Shown: one piece after another, positions 8,098 to 16,538 of the stretch | How positions within the stretch are numbered: position 1 is the first letter of the stretch | Layout: each line of letters begins with the position of its first letter | Source of the DNA: Lachnospiraceae bacterium UBA7196 | GTDB lineage: Bacteria; Bacillota; Clostridia; Lachnospirales; Lachnospiraceae | DNA: 64,000 nt | NCBI GenBank assembly: GCA_002490835.1 | Contig: DKUU01000041.1 | Span: forward strand, 53,390 to 117,389 | Reading direction: 5' to 3' | Notes under the pieces: model-generated | Database searches by the model: none | What the model was told of the DNA's origin: nothing | Seen by the model: the letters and a program-made list of their open reading frames with translations, nothing else | Made by a program: the position numbers and the translations under genes

Positions 8098-9468
8098 TTA
8101 CTGATTGTGATAAAGCTCAAGTCCTTCTGCTACCGCATCCTCAGCTGCCACTCTGCCGGTCACGATTTCAGGCATACCGTCGAAAGTGGAAACACGGCAG
8201 TCCCCTGAGAAGATATCCTGCACGACGCCCGTCAGAGACGTAGCGCCCGCCATCATGTCCATAGCCTTGACCTGCAGGATATTGAACTGTGCAGGATCGA
8301 CTTCCGGCGCATTCTTGAGCGCCGACGCACCGTGCTGTGCAAACTTGGGAACCAGCTCATCGGAAGTCATGTACATTACAAAGTCCACTGCTGCCGCTTT
8401 CTTTGCCGGGTCGTCCCATGCTTTTCTTGTGATAAAGTAGCCGGAGGTAAGACCGCCGATCAGATCGGTCGCCTTTCTGTCACCCTGTCCGGGTACATAG
8501 GTCACGTCAAACTTATCCAATTTCTCCAGATCCAACGTTGCCGGATCGTTCGGGTCGGACTGGCACGCGCCCACGATACCGCCCACTTTCCAAGAGCCGT
8601 CCAGCAGGAATGCTGCCTTGCCTTCCGTAAACATCGCGAAGGTCTCGTCGTCCGTCGCGGAGAGCGTGTTCTCCGGGAAGTATCCCAGCTCATACAGCTC
8701 CTTGATGTCATTCATACCCGCTACCCACGTCTGACCTATCTCGTCACCCGCGTTCTCCGGGATTTCCAGATGGGTTTCCGGGGACTGGTTGTTGAAGATT
8801 GCAAACTCCCACCAGTAATGCGGGATATTGCCAAGCGCTGCCACAATGGGCGCGTAGCCGGCCTCCTTAATCTTTTCACAGTCCGCCTTGAACTGATCCA
8901 TGGTATAGTCTGCACCGGGCTTTGCCACGCCTGCTGCTTCAAGGACTTCCATGTTTACAAACATCGCTTCCCAGATTCCGTTTGCGGGTACCGCGTATCT
9001 CTTGCCATCTACCAAAGATGCAGGGATCAGATCGTCGTTCATGTTTGCTGCGTAGTCCGGATACTCTGCTCTGATCTCGTCAATGGGAACCACCTTTCCC
9101 GCCTCGATGAAGCTGTTGGAGTCCGCTCCGTTGAAGAAAAACAGCACATCCGGCTCGGAACCGGTTTCAAAGTCCGTTGTCACCCTCGCCTTAAATGTCT
9201 CGTCCGCATTCGCGGAGGTATCCACGATGGAATTGCCCGTCTTGGACTCCCACTCCCTGACCGCGTCTTTGTAGTTCTGCGCGTTAGTGTCCTCTCCTGC
9301 AAATGTTGTTGTCACCACCAACTCTACGGAGCCTGTGGATGCCGCCGGCGTCAGTCCCCCGTTATCTGCGCCGGTTGTTCTTGCCGTATTACCGCTGTTA
9401 CCGCATGCTGTCATGGATAACACCATAGCCCCTGTCAGCATTGCTGCCATCATTCTTTTTTTCATCAT
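8098..9468 (-). CDS. Extracellular sugar-binding lipoprotein (family 1)
   Basis: A 456-residue CUT1 solute-binding protein with a lipoprotein signal: a basic start MMKKRMM, a hydrophobic core and the lipobox MTAC with the lipid-bearing Cys at 22, followed by a Gly/Thr/Ser-rich tether. The mature part has the two-lobe binding-protein pattern, for example PDVLFFFNGADSNSF and FTEGKAAFLLDGSWKV, the latter being a signature of the family. It captures the oligosaccharide outside the membrane for the two downstream permeases. GGAGG precedes the start by eight bases. It is the first transporter gene after the sensor kinase, with a 113-base gap that could hold an internal promoter. Confidence 0.93.
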   Translation of the reverse strand: MMKKRMMAAMLTGAMVLSMTACGNSGNTARTTGADNGGLTPAASTGSVELVVTTTFAGEDTNAQNYKDAVREWESKTGNSIVDTSANADETFKARVTTDFETGSEPDVLFFFNGADSNSFIEAGKVVPIDEIRAEYPDYAANMNDDLIPASLVDGKRYAVPANGIWEAMFVNMEVLEAAGVAKPGADYTMDQFKADCEKIKEAGYAPIVAALGNIPHYWWEFAIFNNQSPETHLEIPENAGDEIGQTWVAGMNDIKELYELGYFPENTLSATDDETFAMFTEGKAAFLLDGSWKVGGIVGACQSDPNDPATLDLEKLDKFDVTYVPGQGDRKATDLIGGLTSGYFITRKAWDDPAKKAAAVDFVMYMTSDELVPKFAQHGASALKNAPEVDPAQFNILQVKAMDMMAGATSLTGVVQDIFSGDCRVSTFDGMPEIVTGRVAAEDAVAEGLELYHNQ

Positions 9469-9581
9469 ACCCTTATCCTCCCTTCGTTAACAGATTGTTT
9501 TCTCTGTTGTTTCTGTTTATGTATTCATCTTACTCTATAAAGGAAGGTCATTAAATTGTTGGGATTGGCCTTTTTTGCCTT

Positions 9582-11369
9582 TTATTGTTCGTTTGGCACA
9601 GCCATTTTGAGCAAAATTGTGCTGACCGTATATTCCGTCTCATTTCCCCTTATATATAATCCGCAATCCGGCCCGTATAACATCTTCAATCTGCGGTCAA
9701 CATTACGGATTCCCAGACTGACCCGTGTCTCTTTTGACAACTCGACGTCCTCTAACAGGATTCTGTCGATCCGCTCCCGGTCCTCCTTTGTCAGATGCCC
9801 GTTGTCCTCCACTTCGATACACAGATACCCATCCTCCCGCCTGAACAGCCTGAGTTCCAATCTGCCCTGTTCGGTGATATCCATGCCATGCTCCACCGCA
9901 TTCTCCACGATAGGCTGGATGATCAGCCGCGGCACCTGCACCTTGAGCAGCCGTTCGTCGATTTTCTTCGTACAACTGAATTTGGAACCAAACCGCTGTG
10001 AGATAATATATAGATAGGCGTCCGCATAGACCATTTCTTCTTCCACAGTATGAAACTGCGCCTCTTTCCGATTCATAGTCGCCTCCAGCATCGTGGAGAG
10101 CGCCTCGATCATCCCGCTCACCTTTTGGTTGCCGTTCAGCCGCGCCTCCCAGTTGATAGCCTCCAGCGTATTATTTAAAAAATGCGGGTTGATCTGGGAC
10201 TGCAGCGCCATGATCTTCGCATCCCGCAGAGCGATCTCCTCCAGATAGATTCTGTCAAACTGGCTCTTGAGCTGCCGGGACATATGGTTGAAAGAGTCCT
10301 TTACATGATAAAATTCCTCATTATCCTCCTCGTTCACGATCTGTATGCCAAGGTTTCCCTCCCTGACCGCATTGGCAGCCGCTATCAGCTCGCGCAGCGG
10401 AACCGTCACCTTGTTATGGAAGAAACGCATCATCTGGATAATCAGCGGTACCATAAAAATCAGCAGGATCACAAAGAAATACTGCATGGCCTCCATCTCT
10501 GCATACGTCACATGATTGTCCAGAGATACCAGAAGAACCATCGTTCCGCCATACATATTGATCTTTCGATACGCATAAGAGTACCCGCCGCGTTTGAACT
10601 GATACACCGCCTGACCGTTTTTCAAAGCCTCGGCGATATAGGCATACTCGTACTCCTTTTGGCCTTCATGTGTTGTCCTTCCTGGCAGGAGTACCTCTCC
10701 CTCCCAATACAGTGAGGCATCCGCATAACCCCAGATACCGGCATAGCTTTTCATCAGCGACTCCCTGTCAAGCTCCAGCGCCAGCACTGCGTATGGCACA
10801 AATTTAGAGGTCACCAGATTCCTTACCATATAGACCCGCCCCTCAACGCCGACTAAAGTCGTTCCGGTATCAAGCGTTCGCGCTACTTCCAATACTTTCT
10901 CTCTGGCCTTCGTGTTGAAAAACTGAATGTCCTGATAAGTCCCTGAATTACTGTAATTCAGAGCATATGCGGAAATGTCAGGATGATCCAGAACCACGAG
11001 AAGCGCCGCCTTACAGTTATCGTCATAGCCGTACTGCTCCGTCAGATATTTTTTCAAATCTTTTTCAAATCCGGTTCCATTCTTATTCTCCAGATATTTC
11101 TTATAATGTTGTATAATGACTGCTTTATAAGACGCGTCCTTGGAGGCCGTCTCACAGTCTTTAAGCTGATATTCCATAATATCCACTGTCTTTTCCACAG
11201 ACGCTAAGATCGTGTGCTCTACCTGACTGAGCATATTCTTCGTCATCAACAGGATGACGACTAAAATCATTAGAAACAACGGCAAAAACCACCCAAATAT
11301 GAGCCGTCTTACCATGCTCCATCTGAGTGATTTTTTCCGTCTGCGTTTTTCCACAGCCTTATTTGTCAT
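9582..11369 (-). CDS. YesM-type membrane sensor histidine kinase
   Basis: A 595-residue kinase. A membrane segment near residues 22-45 and a second near 300-320 bracket an extracellular sensor region of about 255 residues. A HAMP linker (to about 375) and the His_kinase box QINPHFLNNTLE with the phospho-acceptor H396 follow, and then an ATPase domain (IIQPIVENAVEHGMD as N box, VEDNG, LGIRNVDRRL as G box). It is the cognate partner of the YesN regulator further down the operon and presumably senses the imported sugar or its binding protein. GGAGG is 14 bases before the chosen start, which is longer than usual. The gene starts 35 bases after the mutase gene. Confidence 0.93.
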   Translation of the reverse strand: MTNKAVEKRRRKKSLRWSMVRRLIFGWFLPLFLMILVVILLMTKNMLSQVEHTILASVEKTVDIMEYQLKDCETASKDASYKAVIIQHYKKYLENKNGTGFEKDLKKYLTEQYGYDDNCKAALLVVLDHPDISAYALNYSNSGTYQDIQFFNTKAREKVLEVARTLDTGTTLVGVEGRVYMVRNLVTSKFVPYAVLALELDRESLMKSYAGIWGYADASLYWEGEVLLPGRTTHEGQKEYEYAYIAEALKNGQAVYQFKRGGYSYAYRKINMYGGTMVLLVSLDNHVTYAEMEAMQYFFVILLIFMVPLIIQMMRFFHNKVTVPLRELIAAANAVREGNLGIQIVNEEDNEEFYHVKDSFNHMSRQLKSQFDRIYLEEIALRDAKIMALQSQINPHFLNNTLEAINWEARLNGNQKVSGMIEALSTMLEATMNRKEAQFHTVEEEMVYADAYLYIISQRFGSKFSCTKKIDERLLKVQVPRLIIQPIVENAVEHGMDITEQGRLELRLFRREDGYLCIEVEDNGHLTKEDRERIDRILLEDVELSKETRVSLGIRNVDRRLKMLYGPDCGLYIRGNETEYTVSTILLKMAVPNEQ

Positions 11370-11404
11370 ACTGTTTATGATATCCTCCGTTTTTTTTTAT
11401 CTTA

Positions 11405-12817
11405 TCATAAACCCAGATACTCCTCAAACACCTTGCTAAACGCCGCCGCATCCTCTTTCTCCTTCATCTCGCAAAAGATCCGCAGAAGCGGTTCCGTGCC
11501 GGAGAACCTGACGGAGATCCAGCCGCCGTCTGTTAAGTAGATCTTTAAGCCGTCCAGATAAGAAACCTTCTCCACCTCGTAGGGAATCTGCGGCAGCTCC
11601 TTGTCCACCAGCAGCTGCTTTTGGATTGCCTCTTTCTTCCGGGGACTGAAACGGTAATCCCGCTCCTCTAACGCCATGCCGCCGAACTCCCTGCGGATCG
11701 TCTCCATGATCTCCGACAGCTTCATGCCCGTCACCGCGATCATCTCCACTAAAAGCGCGGAGGCGTAAATGCCGTCCTTGCCCTTGATGTGCCCTCTCAC
11801 CGCCATGCCGCCCGAGGACTCGCCGCCGATGATGGCGTCCGCCTCAAACATCTTGGCTGAGATATGTTTGAAGCCCACGGGAACTTCGTAGCACTGTTCC
11901 CCGAAACTCTCCGCAACCCGGTCGAGCAGATGAGTCGTACAGATATTTCTCACTGCCGGGCCGCGCCAGCCTTTATATTTCACCAGATAATAGTAAAGCA
12001 GCACCAGAATGTCGTTGGGATGCAGGAAATTGCCCTTGTCGTCGATCACGCCGATGCGGTCCGCGTCGCCGTCGGTGGCAAGCCCCAGATTACAGCGTCT
12101 GTCGATCACGTAATTTTGCAGGGCGCGCAGCGTCTGTGCCGTGGGCGCAGGCAGTTTTCCCCCAAACAGCGTGTCGTGCCGCTCGTGAATGGTCTCCACC
12201 TCACATCTCGCCGTCATCAGGATTGTTTTTAAGGAAGTCTCGCTCACCCCGTACATGGGATCGAGCGCAATGCGCAGCCCCCGCTTTTTGATCTGATTCA
12301 TATCCACCGTGTCAATGATGCTGTCCAGATATTCATTGAGGGGATAGATTTCCTCGATCAGCCCCTTCTCTATGCCTTCCGCGTAGTTCATCTCGTCCAC
12401 GGGAATGTCCGTCACCTCGTTGATGTAGCGCTCGATATCCGCCGTCTGCACCTCGTCCGCGTCGCGCCCGCCGAAGGTGAATACCTTGATGCCGTTGTAG
12501 ATCGCCGGGTTGTGGCTTGCGGTGATCATCATTCCGTAGTGGTATTCATGCTTCATCACGTAAAACATCACCAACGGCGTAGGCGCCGATTTGTTGATGA
12601 GGCTGGCCTTGATCCCTTCCGCCGCAAAGACCTGCGCCGCCCACTGCATTGCCTCCTTGGAAAGGAAACGCCTGTCGTACCCAAGCACAATGCCTTCCTT
12701 TTCCACCTTTTCTTCCCGCATCTTATCGCAGATCGCCCTCGATAAAATCTGGATGTTCTCTTTTGTAAATTCGTCTCCGATTACGGCTCTCCAGCCGCCC
12801 GTTCCAAACTTGATCAT
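11405..12817 (-). CDS. Phosphohexomutase, probably GlcNAc-1-P to GlcNAc-6-P in this context
   Basis: A 470-residue alpha-D-phosphohexomutase. The catalytic phosphoserine is S101 in MITASHNP, the metal loop is DGDADRIG, the sugar-specificity loop is GGESSGG, and the phosphate-binding loop is RFSGTEPLLRI. By family it could be a phosphoglucomutase or phosphomannomutase. Its place directly after a chitobiose phosphorylase, in an operon with nagA and nagB, makes conversion of GlcNAc-1-P to GlcNAc-6-P the best assignment. This is inference from context and from the known chitobiose pathway of Vibrio. AAGGAGGG lies seven bases before the start. Confidence 0.88.
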   Translation of the reverse strand: MIKFGTGGWRAVIGDEFTKENIQILSRAICDKMREEKVEKEGIVLGYDRRFLSKEAMQWAAQVFAAEGIKASLINKSAPTPLVMFYVMKHEYHYGMMITASHNPAIYNGIKVFTFGGRDADEVQTADIERYINEVTDIPVDEMNYAEGIEKGLIEEIYPLNEYLDSIIDTVDMNQIKKRGLRIALDPMYGVSETSLKTILMTARCEVETIHERHDTLFGGKLPAPTAQTLRALQNYVIDRRCNLGLATDGDADRIGVIDDKGNFLHPNDILVLLYYYLVKYKGWRGPAVRNICTTHLLDRVAESFGEQCYEVPVGFKHISAKMFEADAIIGGESSGGMAVRGHIKGKDGIYASALLVEMIAVTGMKLSEIMETIRREFGGMALEERDYRFSPRKKEAIQKQLLVDKELPQIPYEVEKVSYLDGLKIYLTDGGWISVRFSGTEPLLRIFCEMKEKEDAAAFSKVFEEYLGL

Positions 12818-12933
12818 AGTATGCCCTCCTTTTTATCTTTCCACGTTTCCCGTCTGCTCTTTCCTGCAATACCGGTTATCGTATTCGCTGTAATCTTTCC
12901 TGCTGTATCGCATAGAGTCTTTGCAGTGTTCTG

Positions 12934-15345
12934 TTACACTCCCATAATCACTTCCACAATATGTCTGCTGCCAGCCTCCATAGGCAGAATCTTGTCTGTC
13001 GCCACGCCGTCCACCTTGATCTCCTTCACACCCTTCATCACGCCGTCCGGATTGCTCACTTTGATTTCGTACACCGCGCCACGCCATGCACGGACCGCCT
13101 CAAATTCCTTCCAGTCCGCCGGAATACAGGGGTCGATGGTCAGACTGTCATAGTCCGGCCGCATCCCCAGAATGTATCGCGTTGCCGAAAAGTATGACCA
13201 GCCGCCGGAGCCTGTCATAAAGGGATGCCTCGCTCTCCCGTATGCGCTGTGATCCTTTCCCATAATAAACTGACAGTAGGAATACGGTTCCGACTCCCTC
13301 ATCTCAATCCGGTCATTCTGGTGATAAGGACAAAGTGCGTCGTAAAATTTCATTGCCAGATCGCCCCTGCCTCTCATGCAGGCGGCCGCCCATGCCCACG
13401 GGTTCGGATGGGAAAAGATCGCCCCGTTCTCCTTCACGCCCGGATACACTCTCGTCACAAAGCCGATATCGTCGTCCGGCACCGTGTAGGAGGGAGTGTT
13501 TAACAAAAGTCCGTAAGGCGTGTAGAGATACTCGTCGATGGCTGCCAGCGCCTGATCCGCCTTCTCCTCGTCCGCCGCCCCCGACAGCACCGCCCAGGCG
13601 TTGGATTCCAAATGCACCCTGCCTTCCGCATCCGCCTGTGTGCCGATCTTTTTGCCGTTTGCCGTAATGCCTCTGATAAACCACCCGCCATCCCAAAGCT
13701 GTGTATTACACACTTCCTTCACACGCGCCGCGGTCTGCGCATACTTTTCCGCATCCTCCGTCCTGCCAAGCTGCTTCGCCAACCCGATAAACTGTGTCAG
13801 CGCCCAATAGTGCAGAAAGCTGACCATGGCGCTCTCACCGCCGCCCAGATTCAGGCAGTCGTTCCAATCGGCGCGCAGCCCCTTGCAGATGCCCGTCTGC
13901 CCCACCTGCTTCGTAGAGAAATCCAAAATCCGTCTCAGATGCTCATAGACTGACTCCGTCTCCTTCTTCCCTTCCAGAAACGTGTCCGCATAAGGCAGCT
14001 GCAAAGAAGCAAATTCCAGTTCACCCGTCTCCTTGATGTATTCCGTCACTGCAGCCACAAGCCAAAGGGCATCGTCTGAGCATGCGTCCTTCAGTCCGTG
14101 TATGATACTGTTTTTATCAGGCTCCGGAATCACCGTCGGAGACTTAAAAGGCTTTGCGCCCGTATCTTCCAGAAACCATTCCGGCTGGAACAGGTGCAGC
14201 CCGTAGCCCGCGCTGGTCAGCCCGCGCAAAAGTTGTTCGATCCGCTCCCTGCACTTGTCCGGATTTGAGTGCGGAATCGTCATGGCATCCTGCGCCGTGT
14301 CGCGATAGCCCAGCCCCACTCTGCCGCCCACCTCAATAAAGGAGGCGAACCGCGAAAACATCACATTGATTTCCGACTGGTACAGCGTCCATGTGTTGAG
14401 CAGGGTATCCATCCCTGCATTTGGCGTCTGCACCTGTAATTTAGAACACTTTTCTTCCCAGAAGTTCTTAAGATCCCCGCGTGCCGCATCCACCGTCGCG
14501 TGGTCGGCGTACTTTGCGCGGATGCGTCTGCCCTCGTCCCTTCTGCCCTCCCCCAGCATGAAGACGAAGCGCACTTTCTCATCCGGCTGCAGGGTCACGT
14601 TCTTTTGCAGACTGCCGCAGTGATTCCCGCCCTTTTCATACGAAGAAAAGCATTTTCCCGCGATTACCGCCGCCGGATTGGTCTCTGTATTGTAGGTGCC
14701 GAGGAATTTGTCCCGCATACAGTCGAAACCGTCCGGCGTAAAGTCCGCCGTGAAGTACTGATAGCCTTCTTCCTCATAGAATAAGTCTTCCTCGATGATC
14801 CCGTCCTCATAAGACGCGCCCGCACAATACAGGCTCATCTGGTAATTTTGATTGTCTATCATAATATGGTGGAACGAAAATTCCAGATAGGAGAACAAGC
14901 TTAAGTTTCTCGCCTTGTCCCCCGTATTTTTCACTTTCACATCCCAGAGCTGTACCGCCTCGCCTCTGGGAATAAACATGGTCTGAGACGCCTGTATTCC
15001 CGCATACTCACACTCGTAGACCGTGTAGGACAGTCCGTGACGGCAGCTATACTTTGCCTTGTCCAAAGGCTTGCCCACCGGCTGCCATGATATCGACCAG
15101 TAGTCCGCACTGTCATTGTCCCGCAGATAGACGTAGAAGCCCGGCCTGTCCATGGGCACCGCGTTGCCCCGGAAACGGCTAATCCTGTGGTACTCCGGCG
15201 TTTTGTAGAAAAGATAACCGCCCGCCGTGTGATTGACCACCGCCGCCATATCCTCCACTCCGAGATAATTCGTCCACGAACAGGGCAGATCCACCCTGTC
15301 GATCACATACTCCCTGTTTTCATCGTCAAAATGCCCGTATTTCAT
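12934..15345 (-). CDS. chbP: GH94 N,N'-diacetylchitobiose phosphorylase
   Basis: An 803-residue cytosolic inverting phosphorylase that should split (GlcNAc)2 with phosphate into GlcNAc-1-P and GlcNAc. It has the GH94 layout: an N-terminal beta-sandwich (to about 285), a linker and an (alpha/alpha)6 barrel. The general acid is D493 in GLRADWNDCLNLGGGE. Segments such as DYWSISWQPVGKPLD, DNQNYQMSLYCAG, FIEVGGRVGLGYRDTAQDA and AGYGLHLFQPEWF match what I recall of the Vibrio enzyme almost throughout, and the length (about 801) also fits. The start has GGAGGG at normal spacing. It leads an operon that continues with the mutase, sensor, importer, nagB and nagA. Confidence 0.92.
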   Translation of the reverse strand: MKYGHFDDENREYVIDRVDLPCSWTNYLGVEDMAAVVNHTAGGYLFYKTPEYHRISRFRGNAVPMDRPGFYVYLRDNDSADYWSISWQPVGKPLDKAKYSCRHGLSYTVYECEYAGIQASQTMFIPRGEAVQLWDVKVKNTGDKARNLSLFSYLEFSFHHIMIDNQNYQMSLYCAGASYEDGIIEEDLFYEEEGYQYFTADFTPDGFDCMRDKFLGTYNTETNPAAVIAGKCFSSYEKGGNHCGSLQKNVTLQPDEKVRFVFMLGEGRRDEGRRIRAKYADHATVDAARGDLKNFWEEKCSKLQVQTPNAGMDTLLNTWTLYQSEINVMFSRFASFIEVGGRVGLGYRDTAQDAMTIPHSNPDKCRERIEQLLRGLTSAGYGLHLFQPEWFLEDTGAKPFKSPTVIPEPDKNSIIHGLKDACSDDALWLVAAVTEYIKETGELEFASLQLPYADTFLEGKKETESVYEHLRRILDFSTKQVGQTGICKGLRADWNDCLNLGGGESAMVSFLHYWALTQFIGLAKQLGRTEDAEKYAQTAARVKEVCNTQLWDGGWFIRGITANGKKIGTQADAEGRVHLESNAWAVLSGAADEEKADQALAAIDEYLYTPYGLLLNTPSYTVPDDDIGFVTRVYPGVKENGAIFSHPNPWAWAAACMRGRGDLAMKFYDALCPYHQNDRIEMRESEPYSYCQFIMGKDHSAYGRARHPFMTGSGGWSYFSATRYILGMRPDYDSLTIDPCIPADWKEFEAVRAWRGAVYEIKVSNPDGVMKGVKEIKVDGVATDKILPMEAGSRHIVEVIMGV

Positions 15346-15429
15346 GTACCCTCCATTCCGGCGCGTGATTTTTCACACGCTCTCCCCGTTTGAGACGCCT
15401 GTATCCGTCTTTTCACTTTCTTAACTTTC

Positions 15430-15458
15430 ATTATAGAGAGGGGGCCTTTGTCTGAAAA
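15430..15458 (-). promoter_or_regulatory. Likely promoter of the chitobiose operon
   Basis: On the minus strand TTTTCA (15453-15458) lies 17 bases before a perfect TATAAT (15430-15435). The start codon is about 85 bases further on, giving a leader that can form a GCGTG/CACGC hairpin just before the ribosome site. Confidence 0.55.
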
Positions 15459-15552
15459 TAGACCAAGATGTGATAATTTGCCTTTTCTTGTTGCCTTCTT
15501 TGCTTATACGCATAAGCAGATTCGAGATGCTTCGCCAAAAGACTTATGCGCG

Positions 15553-15580
15553 AAAAAGACACCGCCGAAGCGATGTCTTT
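15553..15580 (-). terminator. Intrinsic terminator after tRNA-Leu(CAG)
   Basis: Arms AAAGACA.CGC and GCG.TGTCTTT (15555-15580) around a TTCG tetraloop on the minus strand, with one internal mismatch, followed by further T residues. It begins seven bases after the tRNA 3' end. Confidence 0.7.
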
Positions 15581-15586
15581 CATGCG

Positions 15587-15670
15587 TGCAGGAAAAGAGA
15601 CTTGAACTCTCATGGTATTGCTACCACACGGACCTGAACCGTGCGCGTCTGCCAATTCCGCCATTCCTGC
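15587..15670 (-). tRNA. tRNA-Leu (anticodon CAG)
   Basis: An 84-base class II tRNA on the minus strand. The acceptor stem is GCAGGAA/TTCCTGC with discriminator A. The anticodon stem is CACGG/CCGTG with loop TTCAGGT, giving anticodon CAG. A long variable arm (TGGT/ACCA) and the T loop TTCAAGT complete it. CCA is not encoded. It reads CUG codons. Confidence 0.95.
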
Positions 15671-15681
15671 GAACAAATGTT

Positions 15682-15710
15682 ATTCTATCGTCTTTTTCCC
15701 GCGCTGTCAA
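15682..15710 (-). promoter_or_regulatory. Strong promoter of tRNA-Leu(CAG)
   Basis: Minus strand: perfect TTGACA (15705-15710), a 17-base GC-rich spacer and TAGAAT (15682-15687), 12 bases before the tRNA 5' end. Confidence 0.8.
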
Positions 15711-15782
15711 GTCCATTTCACAATCTTTCTTAAGCAATTTTTATCTTTTAGAAAAACTTTGTAAAAAACGGCACGAAATCTC

Positions 15783-15811
15783 TTGACTTTTGGGAGGGCA
15801 GATAGTAAGAT
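15783..15811 (+). promoter_or_regulatory. Promoter of tRNA-Leu(AAG)
   Basis: TTGACT (15783-15788), a 17-base spacer and TAAGAT (15806-15811), 22 bases before the tRNA 5' end. Confidence 0.75.
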
Positions 15812-15833
15812 ATTACTTGCGTTGTAAACGTAT

Positions 15834-15915
15834 GCGGAAGTGCTGGAATTGGCAGACAGGCATGACTAAGGATCATGTGTCAGCAGACGTGTGGGTTCAA
15901 GTCCCATCTTCCGCA
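15834..15915 (+). tRNA. tRNA-Leu (anticodon AAG)
   Basis: An 82-base class II tRNA. The acceptor stem is GCGGAAG/CTTCCGC with discriminator A. The anticodon stem is CATGA/TCATG with loop CTAAGGA, giving anticodon AAG. The T arm is GTGGG-TTCAAGT-CCCAT. CCA is not encoded. An adenosine at wobble position 34 is unusual in bacteria. The 3' end faces an integrase remnant 85 bases away, so this gene may have been an integration site. Confidence 0.93.
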
Positions 15916-15928
15916 GTTTCTAAGTCTT

Positions 15929-15961
15929 AGGAACCCTGATTTTATCGGGGTTCCTGTTTTT
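15929..15961 (+). terminator. Intrinsic terminator after tRNA-Leu(AAG)
   Basis: Perfect arms AGGAACCC (15929-15936) and GGGTTCCT (15948-15955), followed by GTTTTT. It begins 14 bases after the tRNA. Confidence 0.85.
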
Positions 15962-15978
15962 GTGCCGTACGTTTGTTC

Positions 15979-15998
15979 GGTTACACTTGGTTACACTT
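15979..15998. repeat. Tandem 10-base repeat GGTTACACTT x2
   Basis: Two perfect adjacent copies (15979-15988 and 15989-15998) end two bases before the integrase remnant's stop codon. Short direct repeats beside an integrase gene and a tRNA resemble arm-type recombinase sites, but that role is inference. Confidence 0.6.
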
Positions 15999-16000
15999 TT

Positions 16001-16195
16001 TTAGCCCAATGCCGCCTCAAATGCATCCGTCCGCTCTCCCACGGATTTTGTCGCAAACTCATAATAACGCTCGGTTGTCGCAAAATCCTCATGTCCTGCA
16101 AACTTCCTGACTTCGACTTTATCCAACACATCAGTCATATTAATTATACCGCTGTCTATAGCCTCTGACAAGGCCTGTAAGTCTTGTGTATTCAC
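16001..16195 (-). pseudogene. Internally deleted tyrosine-recombinase (integrase) remnant
   Basis: A 64-residue open frame. Its last 36 residues contain AGHEDFATTERYYEF, which fits the end of a tyrosine recombinase (the GH of box II, then the catalytic Tyr in the TTERYY context). Its first 28 residues (MNTQDLQALSEAIDSGIIN) resemble the N-terminus of clostridial element integrases. The catalytic Arg, Lys and first His are absent, and the usual 350-420 residues shrink to 64. The likely history is an in-frame deletion that joined both ends. It points towards the tRNA-Leu 3' end, the usual place for an integrase beside its attachment site. Confidence 0.7.
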
Positions 16196-16538
16196 TATTC
16201 ATTGGAAGCTCCTTTCTTAGAAATAAGCTCTAATACAGAAAATAGAGACTTCCTCCTGCGTAATATATTTCTAAGGCTGCACATTGCCGTTTCTGTATCA
16301 ATGGCAATGTTGAAATGAAATATTTCTGCCTACACTTTCCATTTTACATGGTAAAAATTTGGTTTCAATATTTTGCATTTTGCTTTCGTGCTTTCAGGGC
16401 ACGATTTCATTTCCGAGTATACTGCATAGAAAAAGAACCTAGAATGAAAGTTCTAAGTTCTTTTTGGAATTGTTATATTTATTTATATGTTACGGATGAT
16501 GTGCCACAACCACTGAACATCAGTGTTGTACCTTTCAC
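16196..16538. other. AT-rich intergenic stretch with inverted repeats, no gene seen
   Basis: This stretch upstream of the integrase remnant has distant 9-base arms TTAGAAATA/TATTTCTAA (16217-16225 and 16266-16274), a hairpin with perfect arms ACATTGCC/GGCAATGT (16281-16310) and a strong terminator at 16430. Open frames here have no plausible start or family resemblance. Confidence 0.5.
16430..16465. terminator. Bidirectional intrinsic terminator
   Basis: Arms AAAAAGAAC.TAGAA (16430-16444) and TTCTA.GTTCTTTTT (16451-16465) pair with one mismatch around a TGAAAG loop. A/T runs flank both sides, so it can act in either direction. Confidence 0.7.

Noticed and set aside
8332..9420. 362-codon open frame opposite the binding-protein gene
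   Set aside because: A shadow of the well-supported lipoprotein gene; low-complexity His/Arg/Cys composition and no start signal.
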